Assembly: GCF_030433895.1 (NCBI RefSeq)
Contig: NZ_JARUXE010000004.1
Location: 105,914-169,913, forward strand
Direction: 5' to 3'
Origin: Arthrobacter sp. PsM3
Lineage (GTDB): Bacteria; Actinomycetota; Actinomycetes; Actinomycetales; Micrococcaceae
DNA: 64,000 bases
This document shows positions 52,165 to 62,152 of the stretch, piece by piece. The notes under the pieces were generated by a model. It was not told the DNA's origin and did no database searches. It saw only the letters and a program-made list of their open reading frames with translations. Position numbers and translations under genes: made by a program. The stretch's first letter is position 1, and the number at the start of each line of letters is the position of its first letter.

Positions 52165-53646
52165 TCAGCTCCCCGAATGCGCCTGCAGGAACGAGTAGAC
52201 CTCGGTCTCGTCCACGCCGGGGAAGGCGCCCGGCGGCATCGCGGCGAGCAGGTGCGAGTGCGCCCGCGCCGACGGCCAGGCGTTGCCGGCCCACTCCGAG
52301 GTCAGGGCCGCCGGCGGGCGCCGGCAGCAGCTTTCATCCGGGCACGTCGACTTGGAACGCTCCGTCGTGTCGCGGCCGCGAAACCACTTCACCTGCGCGT
52401 AGGGAACCCCCACGGAAAGCGAGAACTCGCCGTTGGCAGAGCGCTCGGTCCGCGCCGTGCACCAGAAGGTCCCGGCCGGGGTATCGGTGTACTGGTTGTA
52501 CGCGCTGAACTTGTCCGGCACGTCGAACACCACCCGGGAGGTCCAGTTCTTGCAGGACGGCTGGCCCTCAATGGCGCCCGTGTGGTCCTGAGGGAACGTC
52601 ACGCCGTCGTTCTCGTAGGCCTTGTAGATGATGCCGCTCTTGTGGGTCTTCTGAAAGTGTGTCCGCAGGTCCAGGTGCTGGGTGGCGAGGTTGGTGAAAC
52701 GGTGCGCGGCGGTCTCGTACGACACGGCGAAGGCGTCCCGAATGTCCTCCACGGCGATTTCCCTGGCCTGTTTGGCCTTCTGCAGGAACTCCACGGTGGC
52801 CTGTTCCGGCAGCAGGAGCGCGGCGGCAAAGTAGTTCGTGGCCACCCGCTGCATCAGGAAGTCACCGTAGTTGGTGGGGGTCTGGTGGCCCAGCACGTAG
52901 TGGCCCAGTGCCTGCAGCAGCACTGAACGCGGGTCGTGGTCACTGCGCGCGTTCTGGGTGAGGTAAATCCGGCGGTTCTTAAGGTCGGTCACCGAGCGGG
53001 TGGAATGCGGCAGGTCGCCCACGTGGTGGAGGCTGAACCCGAGGTGCCCGGCGATGTCAGCGATCACGTGATGGGACAGCGGGCCGCTGGTGTGCCCCAC
53101 CGAGGCGAGGACCTTCTGCGCCTCCGCCTCGTACTCCGGGAAGTAGTTGTTCCGTTCGCGCATCATGGCGCGCAGCTCCCCGTTCGCACGGCGGGCCTCT
53201 TCCGGCGTCGCGACCTGCTCGTTGAGCCGGCGTTCCAGCTCGTGCTGCAGCCCCACCATGGACTCCAGCACGTCCATCGGGAGCCGCGAACTGATGCGGA
53301 TCTTGGGCAGTTTCAGGGACTCATAGATGGGGCTGCGCTGATAGCGTTCCAGCTCGATCTCCAGGGCGGCGCGGCGGTTGGGCGGTTCCGCGCCGAGCAG
53401 CTCGTCGATACTGACGCCGAGGGCCGCGGCAAGCTGCTGGAGCAGGCCGAGTTTGGGTTCGCGCTTGCCGTTCTCGATCAGGCTCAGCTGGCTGGGGGCC
53501 GTTCCCACTGTGGCGCTCAGGTCATCGAGCGTGAGTCCGGCGGCCTTGCGGAGGTGGCGGACCCGGCGGCCCATGCTGATGACGTCGACCTCCGGGACGG
53601 CGGGCGAGGCGACGGAGGCGGGGCGATTCCAACTGGCGGGGTGCAT
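52165..53646 (-). CDS. ramB: RamB-type regulator of acetate metabolism (ScfR family)
   Basis: A 493-residue Xre-type transcription factor of the short-chain fatty acyl regulator family. The helix-turn-helix (about 25-80) reads GRRVRHLRKAAGLTLDDLSATVGTAPSQLSLIENGKREPKLGLLQQL. A long middle part and C-terminal ScfR domain with CPDESCCRRPP follow. RamB homologues in Corynebacterium and mycobacteria repress or activate aceA and aceB in response to carbon source. Here it is divergent from aceA. Its upstream region holds two copies of AAGAAATGCAC, one spanning the start codon. Confidence 0.93.
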   Translation of the reverse strand: MHPASWNRPASVASPAVPEVDVISMGRRVRHLRKAAGLTLDDLSATVGTAPSQLSLIENGKREPKLGLLQQLAAALGVSIDELLGAEPPNRRAALEIELERYQRSPIYESLKLPKIRISSRLPMDVLESMVGLQHELERRLNEQVATPEEARRANGELRAMMRERNNYFPEYEAEAQKVLASVGHTSGPLSHHVIADIAGHLGFSLHHVGDLPHSTRSVTDLKNRRIYLTQNARSDHDPRSVLLQALGHYVLGHQTPTNYGDFLMQRVATNYFAAALLLPEQATVEFLQKAKQAREIAVEDIRDAFAVSYETAAHRFTNLATQHLDLRTHFQKTHKSGIIYKAYENDGVTFPQDHTGAIEGQPSCKNWTSRVVFDVPDKFSAYNQYTDTPAGTFWCTARTERSANGEFSLSVGVPYAQVKWFRGRDTTERSKSTCPDESCCRRPPAALTSEWAGNAWPSARAHSHLLAAMPPGAFPGVDETEVYSFLQAHSGS

Positions 53647-53678
53647 TTCTTAAGGATACGCGAAGAAGTGCATTTCTT
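53641..53678. promoter_or_regulatory. Repeated GTGCATTTCTT boxes at the ramB start
   Basis: GTGCATTTCTT occurs at 53641-53651 and 53668-53678, 27 bp apart. On the minus strand each reads AAGAAATGCAC; the first contains the ramB ATG, and the second opens an in-frame mini-ORF of seven codons (MHFFAYP) stopping just before it. They may be operator sites or a remnant of a small duplication. Confidence 0.5.
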
Positions 53679-53815
53679 TCCACCCAATTGGTCTAGAAAG
53701 CTCCTTGAAAGTACAGAAAAGTAGGACTTACGGAAAAGTTACACCGCACCGGATCCGCCAGTCGCACTGCGAGGAAGCAGTTCAGCCGGCCCGGGGCCCC
53801 ACTAAGGAGACAAAG

Positions 53816-55129
53816 ATGACTGCAGCATTTGAGCCCACCCAGACGCCCGAAGAGCAGGCCACCGCACTGGAGCTCGAGTGGGCTGCCAACCCGCGCTGGG
53901 AAGGTGTCACTCGGGATTACAAGGCCTCCGACGTCGTCCGCCTCCGCGGCCGCGTCTCCGAGGAGCACACCCTGGCCCGCCGCGGCTCGGAGAAGCTGTG
54001 GAAGCAGCTCACCGGGGAGCACAAGGAAGGCAAGTACACCAACGCCCTGGGCGCACTGACCGGCAACCAGGCCGTGCAGCAGGTCAAGGCAGGCCTCCGC
54101 GCCATCTACCTCTCCGGCTGGCAGGTCGCCGCGGATGCCAACAACTCCGGCCACACCTACCCGGACCAGTCCCTCTACCCGGCCAACTCGGTGCCCACCG
54201 TGGTCCGCCGCATCAACAACGCCCTGCTCCGCGCCGACCAGATCGAGTTCTCCGAAGGCATCCAGACCGTCGAGGACTGGATGGTCCCGATCGTCGCCGA
54301 CGCCGAGGCCGGCTTCGGCGGCCCGCTGAACGCCTACGAGCTGATGAAGTCCATGATCCAGGCCGGCGCCTCGGGCGTGCACTGGGAAGACCAGCTCGCC
54401 TCGGAGAAGAAGTGCGGCCACCTCGGCGGCAAGGTCCTGATCCCCAGCCAGCAGCACGTCCGCACCCTGAACGCCGCCCGCCTGGCCGCAGACGTCGCAG
54501 GCACCCCCTCCGTCATCATCGCCCGCACCGATGCCGAGGCAGCCACCCTGATCACCTCCGACGTCGACGACCGCGACAAGGAATTCGTCACCGGCGAGCG
54601 CACCGCTGAGGGCTTCTACAAGGTCCGCAACGGGATCGAACCCTGCATTGCCCGTGCCAAGGCCTACGCCCCGTACTCCGACCTCATCTGGATGGAAACG
54701 GGCACCCCGGACCTGGAGCTGGCCCGCAAGTTCGCGGAATCGGTCAAGGCCGACTTCCCGGACCAGATGCTCTCCTACAACTGCTCCCCGTCGTTCAACT
54801 GGAAGAAGCACCTCGACGACGCCACGATCGCCAAGTTCCAGCGTGAACTCGGCGCCATGGGCTTCACCTTCCAGTTCATCACCCTGGCCGGCTTCCACGC
54901 CCTGAACTACTCGATGTTCGATCTCGCCCACGGCTACGCCCGTGAAGGCATGAGCGCCTACGTCGAGCTGCAGGAGAAGGAATTCGCCTCCGAATCCCGC
55001 GGCTACACCGCGACCAAGCACCAGCGCGAAGTCGGCACCGGCTACTTCGACGACATCGCAACCGCGCTCAACCCGAACGCATCCACCCTGGCTCTGGTGG
55101 GATCCACCGAAGAAGGCCAGTTCCACTAA
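53816..55129 (+). CDS. aceA: Isocitrate lyase
   Basis: A 437-residue glyoxylate-shunt enzyme cleaving isocitrate to glyoxylate and succinate. Motifs: [21 protein letters not shown] (catalytic Cys in KKCGHLGG), [10 protein letters not shown] (Mg-binding) and [17 protein letters not shown]. It shows the codon-biased, strongly C-ending composition of a highly expressed gene. AAGGAG lies 6 nt before ATG 53816; the longer open frame (from 53705) has no homology. ramB is divergent and aceB follows after a hairpin. Confidence 0.97.
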   Translation: MTAAFEPTQTPEEQATALELEWAANPRWEGVTRDYKASDVVRLRGRVSEEHTLARRGSEKLWKQLTGEHKEGKYTNALGALTGNQAVQQVKAGLRAIYLSGWQVAADANNSGHTYPDQSLYPANSVPTVVRRINNALLRADQIEFSEGIQTVEDWMVPIVADAEAGFGGPLNAYELMKSMIQAGASGVHWEDQLASEKKCGHLGGKVLIPSQQHVRTLNAARLAADVAGTPSVIIARTDAEAATLITSDVDDRDKEFVTGERTAEGFYKVRNGIEPCIARAKAYAPYSDLIWMETGTPDLELARKFAESVKADFPDQMLSYNCSPSFNWKKHLDDATIAKFQRELGAMGFTFQFITLAGFHALNYSMFDLAHGYAREGMSAYVELQEKEFASESRGYTATKHQREVGTGYFDDIATALNPNASTLALVGSTEEGQFH

Positions 55130-55148
55130 TCCCCAGCTTTTCCCGCCT

Positions 55149-55209
55149 GTTGCCCTATCACTTCTGGTCCCCATCGGCCTTCTTTGGAGACCAAAAGTGA
55201 TAGGGCAAC
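55149..55209 (+). other. Long imperfect stem-loop between aceA and aceB
   Basis: Two 21-base arms (55149-55169, start GTTGCCCTATCACTT; 55189-55209, end AAGTGATAGGGCAAC) are complementary with a single mismatch, and a 19-nt loop separates them. It ends 25 nt before the aceB ATG and has no U-run, so it could be an RNA-processing or attenuation element, or a palindromic repeat. Confidence 0.7.
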
Positions 55210-55234
55210 GGCGGACATTCAAGGAGCAACTCCC

Positions 55235-56899
<1,665 letters not shown>

Positions 56900-56933
56900 G
56901 GCCGGTACAGGAGCACCAAGGGAAGGTATAGAT

Positions 56934-57006
56934 TTCCGTCTGCTGGGCCGCCATGCCCTTCGCAACAGGCACCCCCGAGATCCGGGGCGGTGGCCCAGCG
57001 ACGGAA
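56934..57006 (+). other. Stem-loop downstream of aceB
   Basis: TTCCGTC plus GCTGGGCC (56934-56949, with one bulged T) pair with GGCCCAGC plus GACGGAA (56992-57006), giving about 15 bp around a 42-nt loop. It starts 35 nt after the aceB stop. It might be part of the aceB terminator or an unrecognised small RNA. Confidence 0.45.
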
Positions 57007-57034
57007 GACCCCCTCAGCAACTCGACAACGGCGT

Positions 57035-57091
57035 CGAGGTGACAGTTAAGGCCCATGTTCCTCGCGAACATGGGCCTTAACTGTCACCTCG
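57035..57091. terminator. Perfect 26-bp inverted repeat between convergent aceB and cynX-type genes
   Basis: The arms at 57035-57060 (starting CGAGGTGACAGTTAAGG) and 57066-57091 are exact reverse complements, with a 5-nt loop CTCGC. It lies between converging genes and may terminate both, but the perfect length exceeds normal terminators. Confidence 0.7.
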
Positions 57092-57134
57092 GCATGGTGG
57101 GCAGGGGCGACGGGGCAGTGCGGGGCGGCGGGGC

Positions 57135-58328
57135 TCAGTGCGGCTTGGGGACGTGCCGGAGGGAAAGCGCGGTCCCGAGGATGAACATCGACACGGAGCC
57201 GAACACCATCAGCAGCGGCCCGGTCCACGATCCCGAGACGCCGTGCACGTAGCCCAGCAGGGTAGGGGCCGCCGCACCGAAGGCGTAGCCCGCACCCTGC
57301 ACGACGGCGGACATCCTGCCGGCCGAGGCCTGGTCCCGGGCCAGCCGGATGATGGCGATGAAGATCAGCGTGATGCCGCCGCCCTGGGCGACGCCGCCCA
57401 ACGAGGACCACAGCCACCACAGCACCGGCGCCAGCAGCAGGCCCAGCGGAACCGTCAACCACAACAGCCCCAGGGTGAGTCCCACCGTCGTTGTGCTGGC
57501 GAAACGGGCCGCGAACGGAACGCCCAGCCCGCCCACGATGGCGAAAATCTGGAACAGCGAGGATCCGGCGCCGGCCCCCGCGGCCGTCATGCCGAGTTCG
57601 TCCGCCAGGATGCTGGGCAGCCACGCAGTCACGCCGTAGTAGGAGAACGCCTGCCCGGCGAAGCCTGCGGTCAGCCCGACGGTGATCCAGCGCGACGCCG
57701 GCTTGATCCCGGCGCGAGCGGGAGCCGGGGCGGGAACCGGTTCGGGCCGGAACGCCTGCCGGCCAAAGGCGAGCACCCAGGCCAGGAACGCCGCGACGGC
57801 GAAGAGCCCGCTGGCGGCCAGGGCCACCCGCCACCCCAGCAGCTCGGCCAGCGGCGCCGTCACCATGGCGGTGATAAAGGAGCCGATGTTCAGGGCCGCG
57901 GTGTAGATGCCCATGGCCGTGGCCTGCCGGGCCGGGGCGAAGTCGCGCCGGATGATCAGCGGGACGGCGATGTTGCCGATCGTGATGGCGATGCCGAGGA
58001 TCACCGTGCCGAGCATGACCAGGGCGCCGTTGCCCGCCGAACGCACCATCACGCCCAGCAGGACGCCCAGCAGGGTGAGGGTGATGGCGACTTCCGCGCC
58101 GAGCTTGCGCCCGGCGAACGAGGCGAGGGGCGCGGCCAGGGCGAAGCACAGCACCGGGATGCCGGTCAGCAGGCCGAGTTCCACCGGGGAAAAGCCGAGT
58201 TCCGCCTGCATCAGGCCGACCACAGGCGCCACGGCCACGAACGGACCGCGCATGTTCAAGGCGATGAGCCCGATCGCGGCCAGCAGGATCCAGCTGCGCG
58301 GGACCTTCGCCAGGACGCTGCCGCTCAT
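57135..58328 (-). CDS. MFS transporter of the CynX/NimT family
   Basis: A 397-residue 12-helix permease. Family features: ALNMRGPFVAVAPVVGLMQAELGFSPVELGLLTGIPVLCFALAAPLASFAGRKLG at the N-terminus, and WLPSILADELGMTAAGAGAGSSLFQIFAIVGGLGVPF in the second half. CynX/NimT proteins transport cyanate, nitroimidazole or other small anions; the substrate here is unknown. Start ATG 58328 has no strong ribosome site. Neighbours are the glyoxylate genes and a ROK regulator, and none points to the substrate. Confidence 0.85.
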   Translation of the reverse strand: MSGSVLAKVPRSWILLAAIGLIALNMRGPFVAVAPVVGLMQAELGFSPVELGLLTGIPVLCFALAAPLASFAGRKLGAEVAITLTLLGVLLGVMVRSAGNGALVMLGTVILGIAITIGNIAVPLIIRRDFAPARQATAMGIYTAALNIGSFITAMVTAPLAELLGWRVALAASGLFAVAAFLAWVLAFGRQAFRPEPVPAPAPARAGIKPASRWITVGLTAGFAGQAFSYYGVTAWLPSILADELGMTAAGAGAGSSLFQIFAIVGGLGVPFAARFASTTTVGLTLGLLWLTVPLGLLLAPVLWWLWSSLGGVAQGGGITLIFIAIIRLARDQASAGRMSAVVQGAGYAFGAAAPTLLGYVHGVSGSWTGPLLMVFGSVSMFILGTALSLRHVPKPH

Positions 58329-58436
58329 GGGTGCCGCGGCTCAGCCGGCGGGCAGAAATATGCTTTCATCAGTCCCATTGCTATCACGCGTCCGCTCCGG
58401 ATCCGGCGATTATGACACCCGCGGAAACTGCCGGCG

Positions 58437-59648
58437 TCAGCCTGTGGCCTGCAGGGTTGCCTCGATGGCGGCGGGCGAGAGCACATACTGCGTGACCATC
58501 TGGCTGGCGCCCAGGATGGCGGACTGGTCCCCCGCCATGGACAGGCCGATCCGCAGATGGGTGGTGGCCAGCGGCAGCGAGCGCCGGTAGACCACCTCGC
58601 GGACCCCCGCCATGAGGTGTTCTCCGGCCTGGCCGAGGCTTCCGCCGATCACGATGACGGACGGATTGAGCAGGTTCACCACGGTGGCCAGCACGTCCCC
58701 CAGGTCCCGGCCTGCCTGGCGCAGGGCCTGGATCGCCTGCAGGTTTCCCTCGGCCACAAGGCGCAGCACGTCGCCGCCGTTGTCCGCCTTCAAGCCCTCG
58801 AGGGTGAGGGCGTGCGCGACGGCGGGGCCGAAGGCAAGCGCCTCAAGGCAGCCGTAGTTGCCGCAGCGGCAGAGCACGTTGTCGCCGCGCGGCACCCGGA
58901 CGTGGCCGAGATCGCCCGCGGTGCCGTTGGCGCCCCGCTGGAGCTGTCCGCTGCTGATAATCCCGGCGCCGATGCCGGTGGCGACCTTGATGAAGAGGAA
59001 GTTGTCGTGTTCCGGCCAGTAGGCACTCTGCTCGCCCAGGGCCATGATGTTGACGTCGTTGTCCACCAGCACAGGAACCGGCAGCGAGCGCTGGACGTGC
59101 CGGACGACGTCGAACCCGTCCCACCCGGGCATGATCGGCGGCTTCACCGGCATGCCGGTGGCGTGCTCCACCGGGCCGGGCAGGCCGATGCCGATGCCGG
59201 CGAGGACGTCCTTGCCGCGGCCGGCCTGGCTGAGCAGCTGGGTCCCTTCCGCCACCACCCGGTCCAGCACCGTCACCGGGCCATCGGCGACGTCCTGGGT
59301 CAGCCGCCGCTCCGCCAGCACGGTTCCGTTCAGGTCCGTGACGGCGATGATCAGGTGGGTGGCTCCCACGTCGACTGCCAGCACAACGCGGGCGGCGGGG
59401 TTGAAGGCAAAGCGCGACGGCGGCCTGCCGCCGCTGGAGCTGGCCTCCCCCGCCGGTCCGACCAGTCCGGAGTGCATCAGGGCATCGATGCGTGAGGCGA
59501 CGGTGGAGCGGGCCAGTCCGGTGGTGAGGGCCAGCTCGGCACGGGTCCGCGCCTTGCCGTCGCGCAACAGCTGGAACAGGTCCCCGGCACGGGACAGACT
59601 GCCGGCGGCCTCGGGGGCGAGGGGTTCGGTGCCGGGGATCGTACTCAT
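58437..59648 (-). CDS. ROK-family transcriptional repressor
   Basis: A 403-residue regulator. The N-terminal winged helix has GKARTRAELALTTGLARSTVASRIDALMHSGLV; the ROK sugar-kinase-like domain starts VVLAVDVGATHLIIAVTDLNG. The zinc-binding ROK motif is CRCGNYGCLEALA. Such proteins sense sugars or sugar phosphates. It is divergent from the Gfo/Idh-isomerase cluster and two direct repeats in the spacer are its probable operators. ATG 59648 has TATCAC (minus strand, 59660-59655) 6 nt upstream. Confidence 0.92.
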   Translation of the reverse strand: MSTIPGTEPLAPEAAGSLSRAGDLFQLLRDGKARTRAELALTTGLARSTVASRIDALMHSGLVGPAGEASSSGGRPPSRFAFNPAARVVLAVDVGATHLIIAVTDLNGTVLAERRLTQDVADGPVTVLDRVVAEGTQLLSQAGRGKDVLAGIGIGLPGPVEHATGMPVKPPIMPGWDGFDVVRHVQRSLPVPVLVDNDVNIMALGEQSAYWPEHDNFLFIKVATGIGAGIISSGQLQRGANGTAGDLGHVRVPRGDNVLCRCGNYGCLEALAFGPAVAHALTLEGLKADNGGDVLRLVAEGNLQAIQALRQAGRDLGDVLATVVNLLNPSVIVIGGSLGQAGEHLMAGVREVVYRRSLPLATTHLRIGLSMAGDQSAILGASQMVTQYVLSPAAIEATLQATG

Positions 59649-59693
59649 GAGTAAGTGATAGCACGAAGTTCTTATGCATGTCACGCTGCAGAA

Positions 59694-59714
59694 AGTTTGC
59701 AATATAGTTTGCAA
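59694..59714. promoter_or_regulatory. Direct-repeat operator candidate for the ROK repressor
   Basis: AGTTTGCAA occurs at 59694-59702 and 59706-59714, 12 bp apart, just upstream of the forward promoter. The motif also resembles known RamB boxes (AAACTTTGCAAA-like), so a second regulator is conceivable. Confidence 0.5.
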
Positions 59715-59721
59715 CTTTTGC

Positions 59722-59750
59722 TTGACGATCGACAAAAGTGGTTCTAGCTT
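59722..59750 (+). promoter_or_regulatory. Promoter of the sugar-oxidation cluster
   Basis: TTGACG (59722-59727), 17 bp, TAGCTT (59745-59750). It would drive the fused gene and the genes behind it. Confidence 0.6.
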
Positions 59751-59828
59751 TGGGTGTGAGGCAGATCACTGGACACGGCCGGTCTCAGGAGGATGCAGCA
59801 GTTCAGCGAATACAAAGGGGTATCGAAG

Positions 59829-60197
59829 TTGTCGAGCCAGCCACTAGCAGCACCGTCGCCCCTGGGCGTCGGGATCCTGGGATCCGGACCCGTGACGCAG
59901 GCTATCCACTTGCCCTCCCTGGCACGGCTCCGGGACATCCTTGAAGTCCTCTCCACAGCGATCTTCGCCTTCCTGCTGGCCTGGAACGACTACCTCGTGG
60001 CCATCGTATTCCTCCGCTCCAACGAGGTCTTCACCCTCCCCATGGGCGTCCAGTCCTTCTTCCAGCAGAACCAAACAGACTGGACCTCGGTGATGGCCCT
60101 GGCCGTGATCATGATGCTCCCGCCGGTGATCGTCTTCGCAACCCTGAACAAGTACTTCAGCGTCGGCGGTATCGGCGGATCCCTCGCTGGCCGCTAG
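59829..60197 (+). pseudogene. Deletion scar: Gfo/Idh/MocA N-terminus fused in frame to a sugar ABC permease C-terminus
   Basis: The first about 38 residues (LGVGILGSGPVTQAIHLPSLARLRDILEV) are the start of a Gfo/Idh/MocA oxidoreductase: the Rossmann G-x-G-x2 turn and first helix. From about 59940 the sequence switches to the last about 85 residues of a MalG-type sugar permease: LSTAIFAFLLAWNDYLVAIVFL, SNEVFTLPMGVQSFF and FATLNKYFSVGGIGGSLAGR. Neither part can work alone. The best start is TTG 59829, with AAGGGGT upstream; ATG 59793 has a ribosome site directly against it. A deletion removing the rest of an oxidoreductase and most of an ABC operon explains it. Confidence 0.85.
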
Positions 60198-60216
60198 GCC
60201 TTCAGCCCCCGACGGC

Positions 60217-60232
60217 GGCCGGCTGGCAGCCG
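60217..60232 (+). terminator. Small hairpin after the fusion gene
   Basis: CCGGCT-GGC-AGCCGG is a perfect 6-bp stem about 20 nt after the stop, in the 82-bp spacer before the isomerase gene. It may reduce read-through. Confidence 0.3.
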
Positions 60233-60279
60233 GGCGGCCCACCCACTTGAGAACAAACCGACTCCCGCAAAGGAACGCC

Positions 60280-61028
60280 ATGTCTTACTCACTCCAGCTG
60301 TACACCCTCCGCAACGCCATCCAGGCAGACCTGCCAGGCACCATCAAGAGGGTGGCCGACATCGGCTTCACCCAGGTTGAGCCCTACAACTTCGTGGCCA
60401 CGGCCAAGGAACTGGGCGCGGCACTCAAGGAGAACGGCCTCACCGCACCGTCCGGCCACGCCCCCTGCTCAGCCAGGACCAGGACGAAATCTTCGCCGCG
60501 GCCAAGGAACTTGGCATCACCACGGTGATCGACCCCTACCTCCCGGCCGAGCACTGGCAGTCCGCCGGTGATATCCAGGCCACCGCCGCCAAGCTCAATG
60601 CCGCCGCGAAGAAGGGCGCCGAGTACGGCATCCGGGTCGGGTACCACAACCACGCCTGGGAGCTCGAGTCCACCATCGAGGGCCAGACCGCGCTCGAGTA
60701 CTTCGCCGGCCTACTGGACCCTGAACTGGTCCTTGAAGTGGACACCTACTGGGTTGCCGTGGGCGGCCAGGACCCCGTCGACATCCTGACCAAGCTCGGC
60801 GACCGGGTCAAGTTCATCCACATCAAGGACGGCCCGCTCAACAGGGACACCAAGGCCCAGCAGCCCGCGGGCCAGGGAAAAATCGCCGTCTGGGAGGTCA
60901 TCGGCGCCGCCAAGTCCCTGGAAGTCGGCGTCGTGGAGTTCGACGACTACTCCGGCGACATCTTCGAGGGTATCGCCGAGAGCCTGGCGTACCTGAACGC
61001 TGAAGCCAGCGAAGGCTCGCGCGCATGA
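60280..61028 (+). CDS. Sugar phosphate isomerase/epimerase (TIM barrel), with apparent frameshift
   Basis: A xylose-isomerase-like TIM barrel protein. The N-terminal about 60 codons (MSYSLQLYTLRNAIQADLPGTIKRVADIGFTQVEPYNF) are in frame 1; after GHAP the homology continues in frame 3 as LLSQDQDEIFAAAKELGITTVIDPY, GIRVGYHNHAWE, LVLEVDTYWVAVGG and KFIHIKDG, which hold the metal ligands (Glu, Asp, His, Glu-like). One C missing from the run at 60461-60465 accounts for the shift; adding it gives 249 residues. AAAGGA precedes ATG 60280. It overlaps the next gene by ATGA. Likely role: isomerisation or 3-keto-sugar processing. Confidence 0.82.
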
Positions 61029-62143
61029 GCGGCGCAGCTTCCCGCCGCGGCCCCGTGGGGGTCGCCGTCATCGGTGCCGGTAACATCAGCAAGCAGTACC
61101 TGGACAACCTGACGGTCTTCCCCGACCTCAAGGTCCACGTCATCGCCGACCTCTTCGAGGATGCAGCCGCCGCACGCGCCAAGGAGTATGGCATCGCGGA
61201 ATCAGGCGGGGTGGACGCGGCACTGAACCATCCCGACGTGGAAATCATCGTCAACCTGACCATCCCCGCGGCCCATGTGGAGGTGGCCACGGCCGCCGTC
61301 AACGCGGGCAAACACGTCTGGACCGAAAAGCCGTTCTCCCTGGACCGCGACTCCGGGCTCGGGCTGCTCAAGGCCGCAGACGCCGCCGGAATCCGGCTGG
61401 GCTGCGCCCCCGACACGTTCCTCGGCGCGGGGCTCCAGACCGCGCGGCGGCTGATTGAACGCGGCGACATCGGCACCCCGCTGACGGCGATGACCACGTT
61501 CCAGACGCCGGGTCCGGAATCCTGGCACCCCAACCCGGCCTTCCTCTTCCAGTACGGCGCCGGACCCCTGTTCGACATGGGACCGTACTACCTCACCGCC
61601 CTGGTGCAGACCTTCGGCTCCATCCGCAAGGTGGCCGCCGTCGGCTCCAAGTCCAAGGAAGTCCGCGTTATCGGGTCCGGGCCGAAAGCCGGCGAGGAAT
61701 TCACGGTCGAGGTTCCCACCCACGTCAGCGCGATGGCCCAGTTCGAGAACGGCCAGTCCTCGCACAGCGTGTTCAGCTTCGAGTCCCCCCGGCAGCGGAT
61801 GGGATTTGTCGAGATCACCGGCACCGAAGCCACCATCTCCCTTCCCGATCCCAACCACTTCGACGGCGAGGTGCGCCTCTGGCGGGCCGGCGACGAAGAG
61901 TGGACGGTCATCCCGGCCACCGGCCCGAGCCAGGGCCGCGGCATGGGCGTGCTGGACATGGCACGCTCCCTCCGCGCCGGGGTTCCGCACCGCGCCACCG
62001 GCAACCTCGCCTACCACGTCCTGGACACCATGGTCTCTATCTCGGAGTCGATGGAATCCGGAACCTTCATCGACGTCGAAAGCTCCGCCCCCGCCTCCGC
62101 AGCCCTCCCCGAGGACTGGGACCCCACCGCTTCCACCCTCTAG
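61025..62143 (+). CDS. Gfo/Idh/MocA-family oxidoreductase 1
   Basis: A 372-residue NAD(P)-dependent oxidoreductase. The Rossmann turn is VAVIGAGNISKQYLDNL; the catalytic Lys is in VWTEKPFS (E-K-P). The C-terminal domain shows GPLFDMGPYYLTALVQTFG, conserved in this group. It probably oxidises a sugar, inositol or 3-keto-sugar substrate. The ATG overlaps the isomerase stop (ATGA), and the next oxidoreductase starts 9 nt later, so the three form an operon under ROK control. Confidence 0.92.
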   Translation: MSGAASRRGPVGVAVIGAGNISKQYLDNLTVFPDLKVHVIADLFEDAAAARAKEYGIAESGGVDAALNHPDVEIIVNLTIPAAHVEVATAAVNAGKHVWTEKPFSLDRDSGLGLLKAADAAGIRLGCAPDTFLGAGLQTARRLIERGDIGTPLTAMTTFQTPGPESWHPNPAFLFQYGAGPLFDMGPYYLTALVQTFGSIRKVAAVGSKSKEVRVIGSGPKAGEEFTVEVPTHVSAMAQFENGQSSHSVFSFESPRQRMGFVEITGTEATISLPDPNHFDGEVRLWRAGDEEWTVIPATGPSQGRGMGVLDMARSLRAGVPHRATGNLAYHVLDTMVSISESMESGTFIDVESSAPASAALPEDWDPTASTL

Positions 62144-62152
62144 GAACCCGTC

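Noticed and set aside
59793..59828. ATG 59793 as the start of the fused gene
   Set aside because: AGGAGG lies directly against it with no spacing, whereas TTG 59829 has AAGGGGT at a usable distance and matches the expected oxidoreductase N-terminus.
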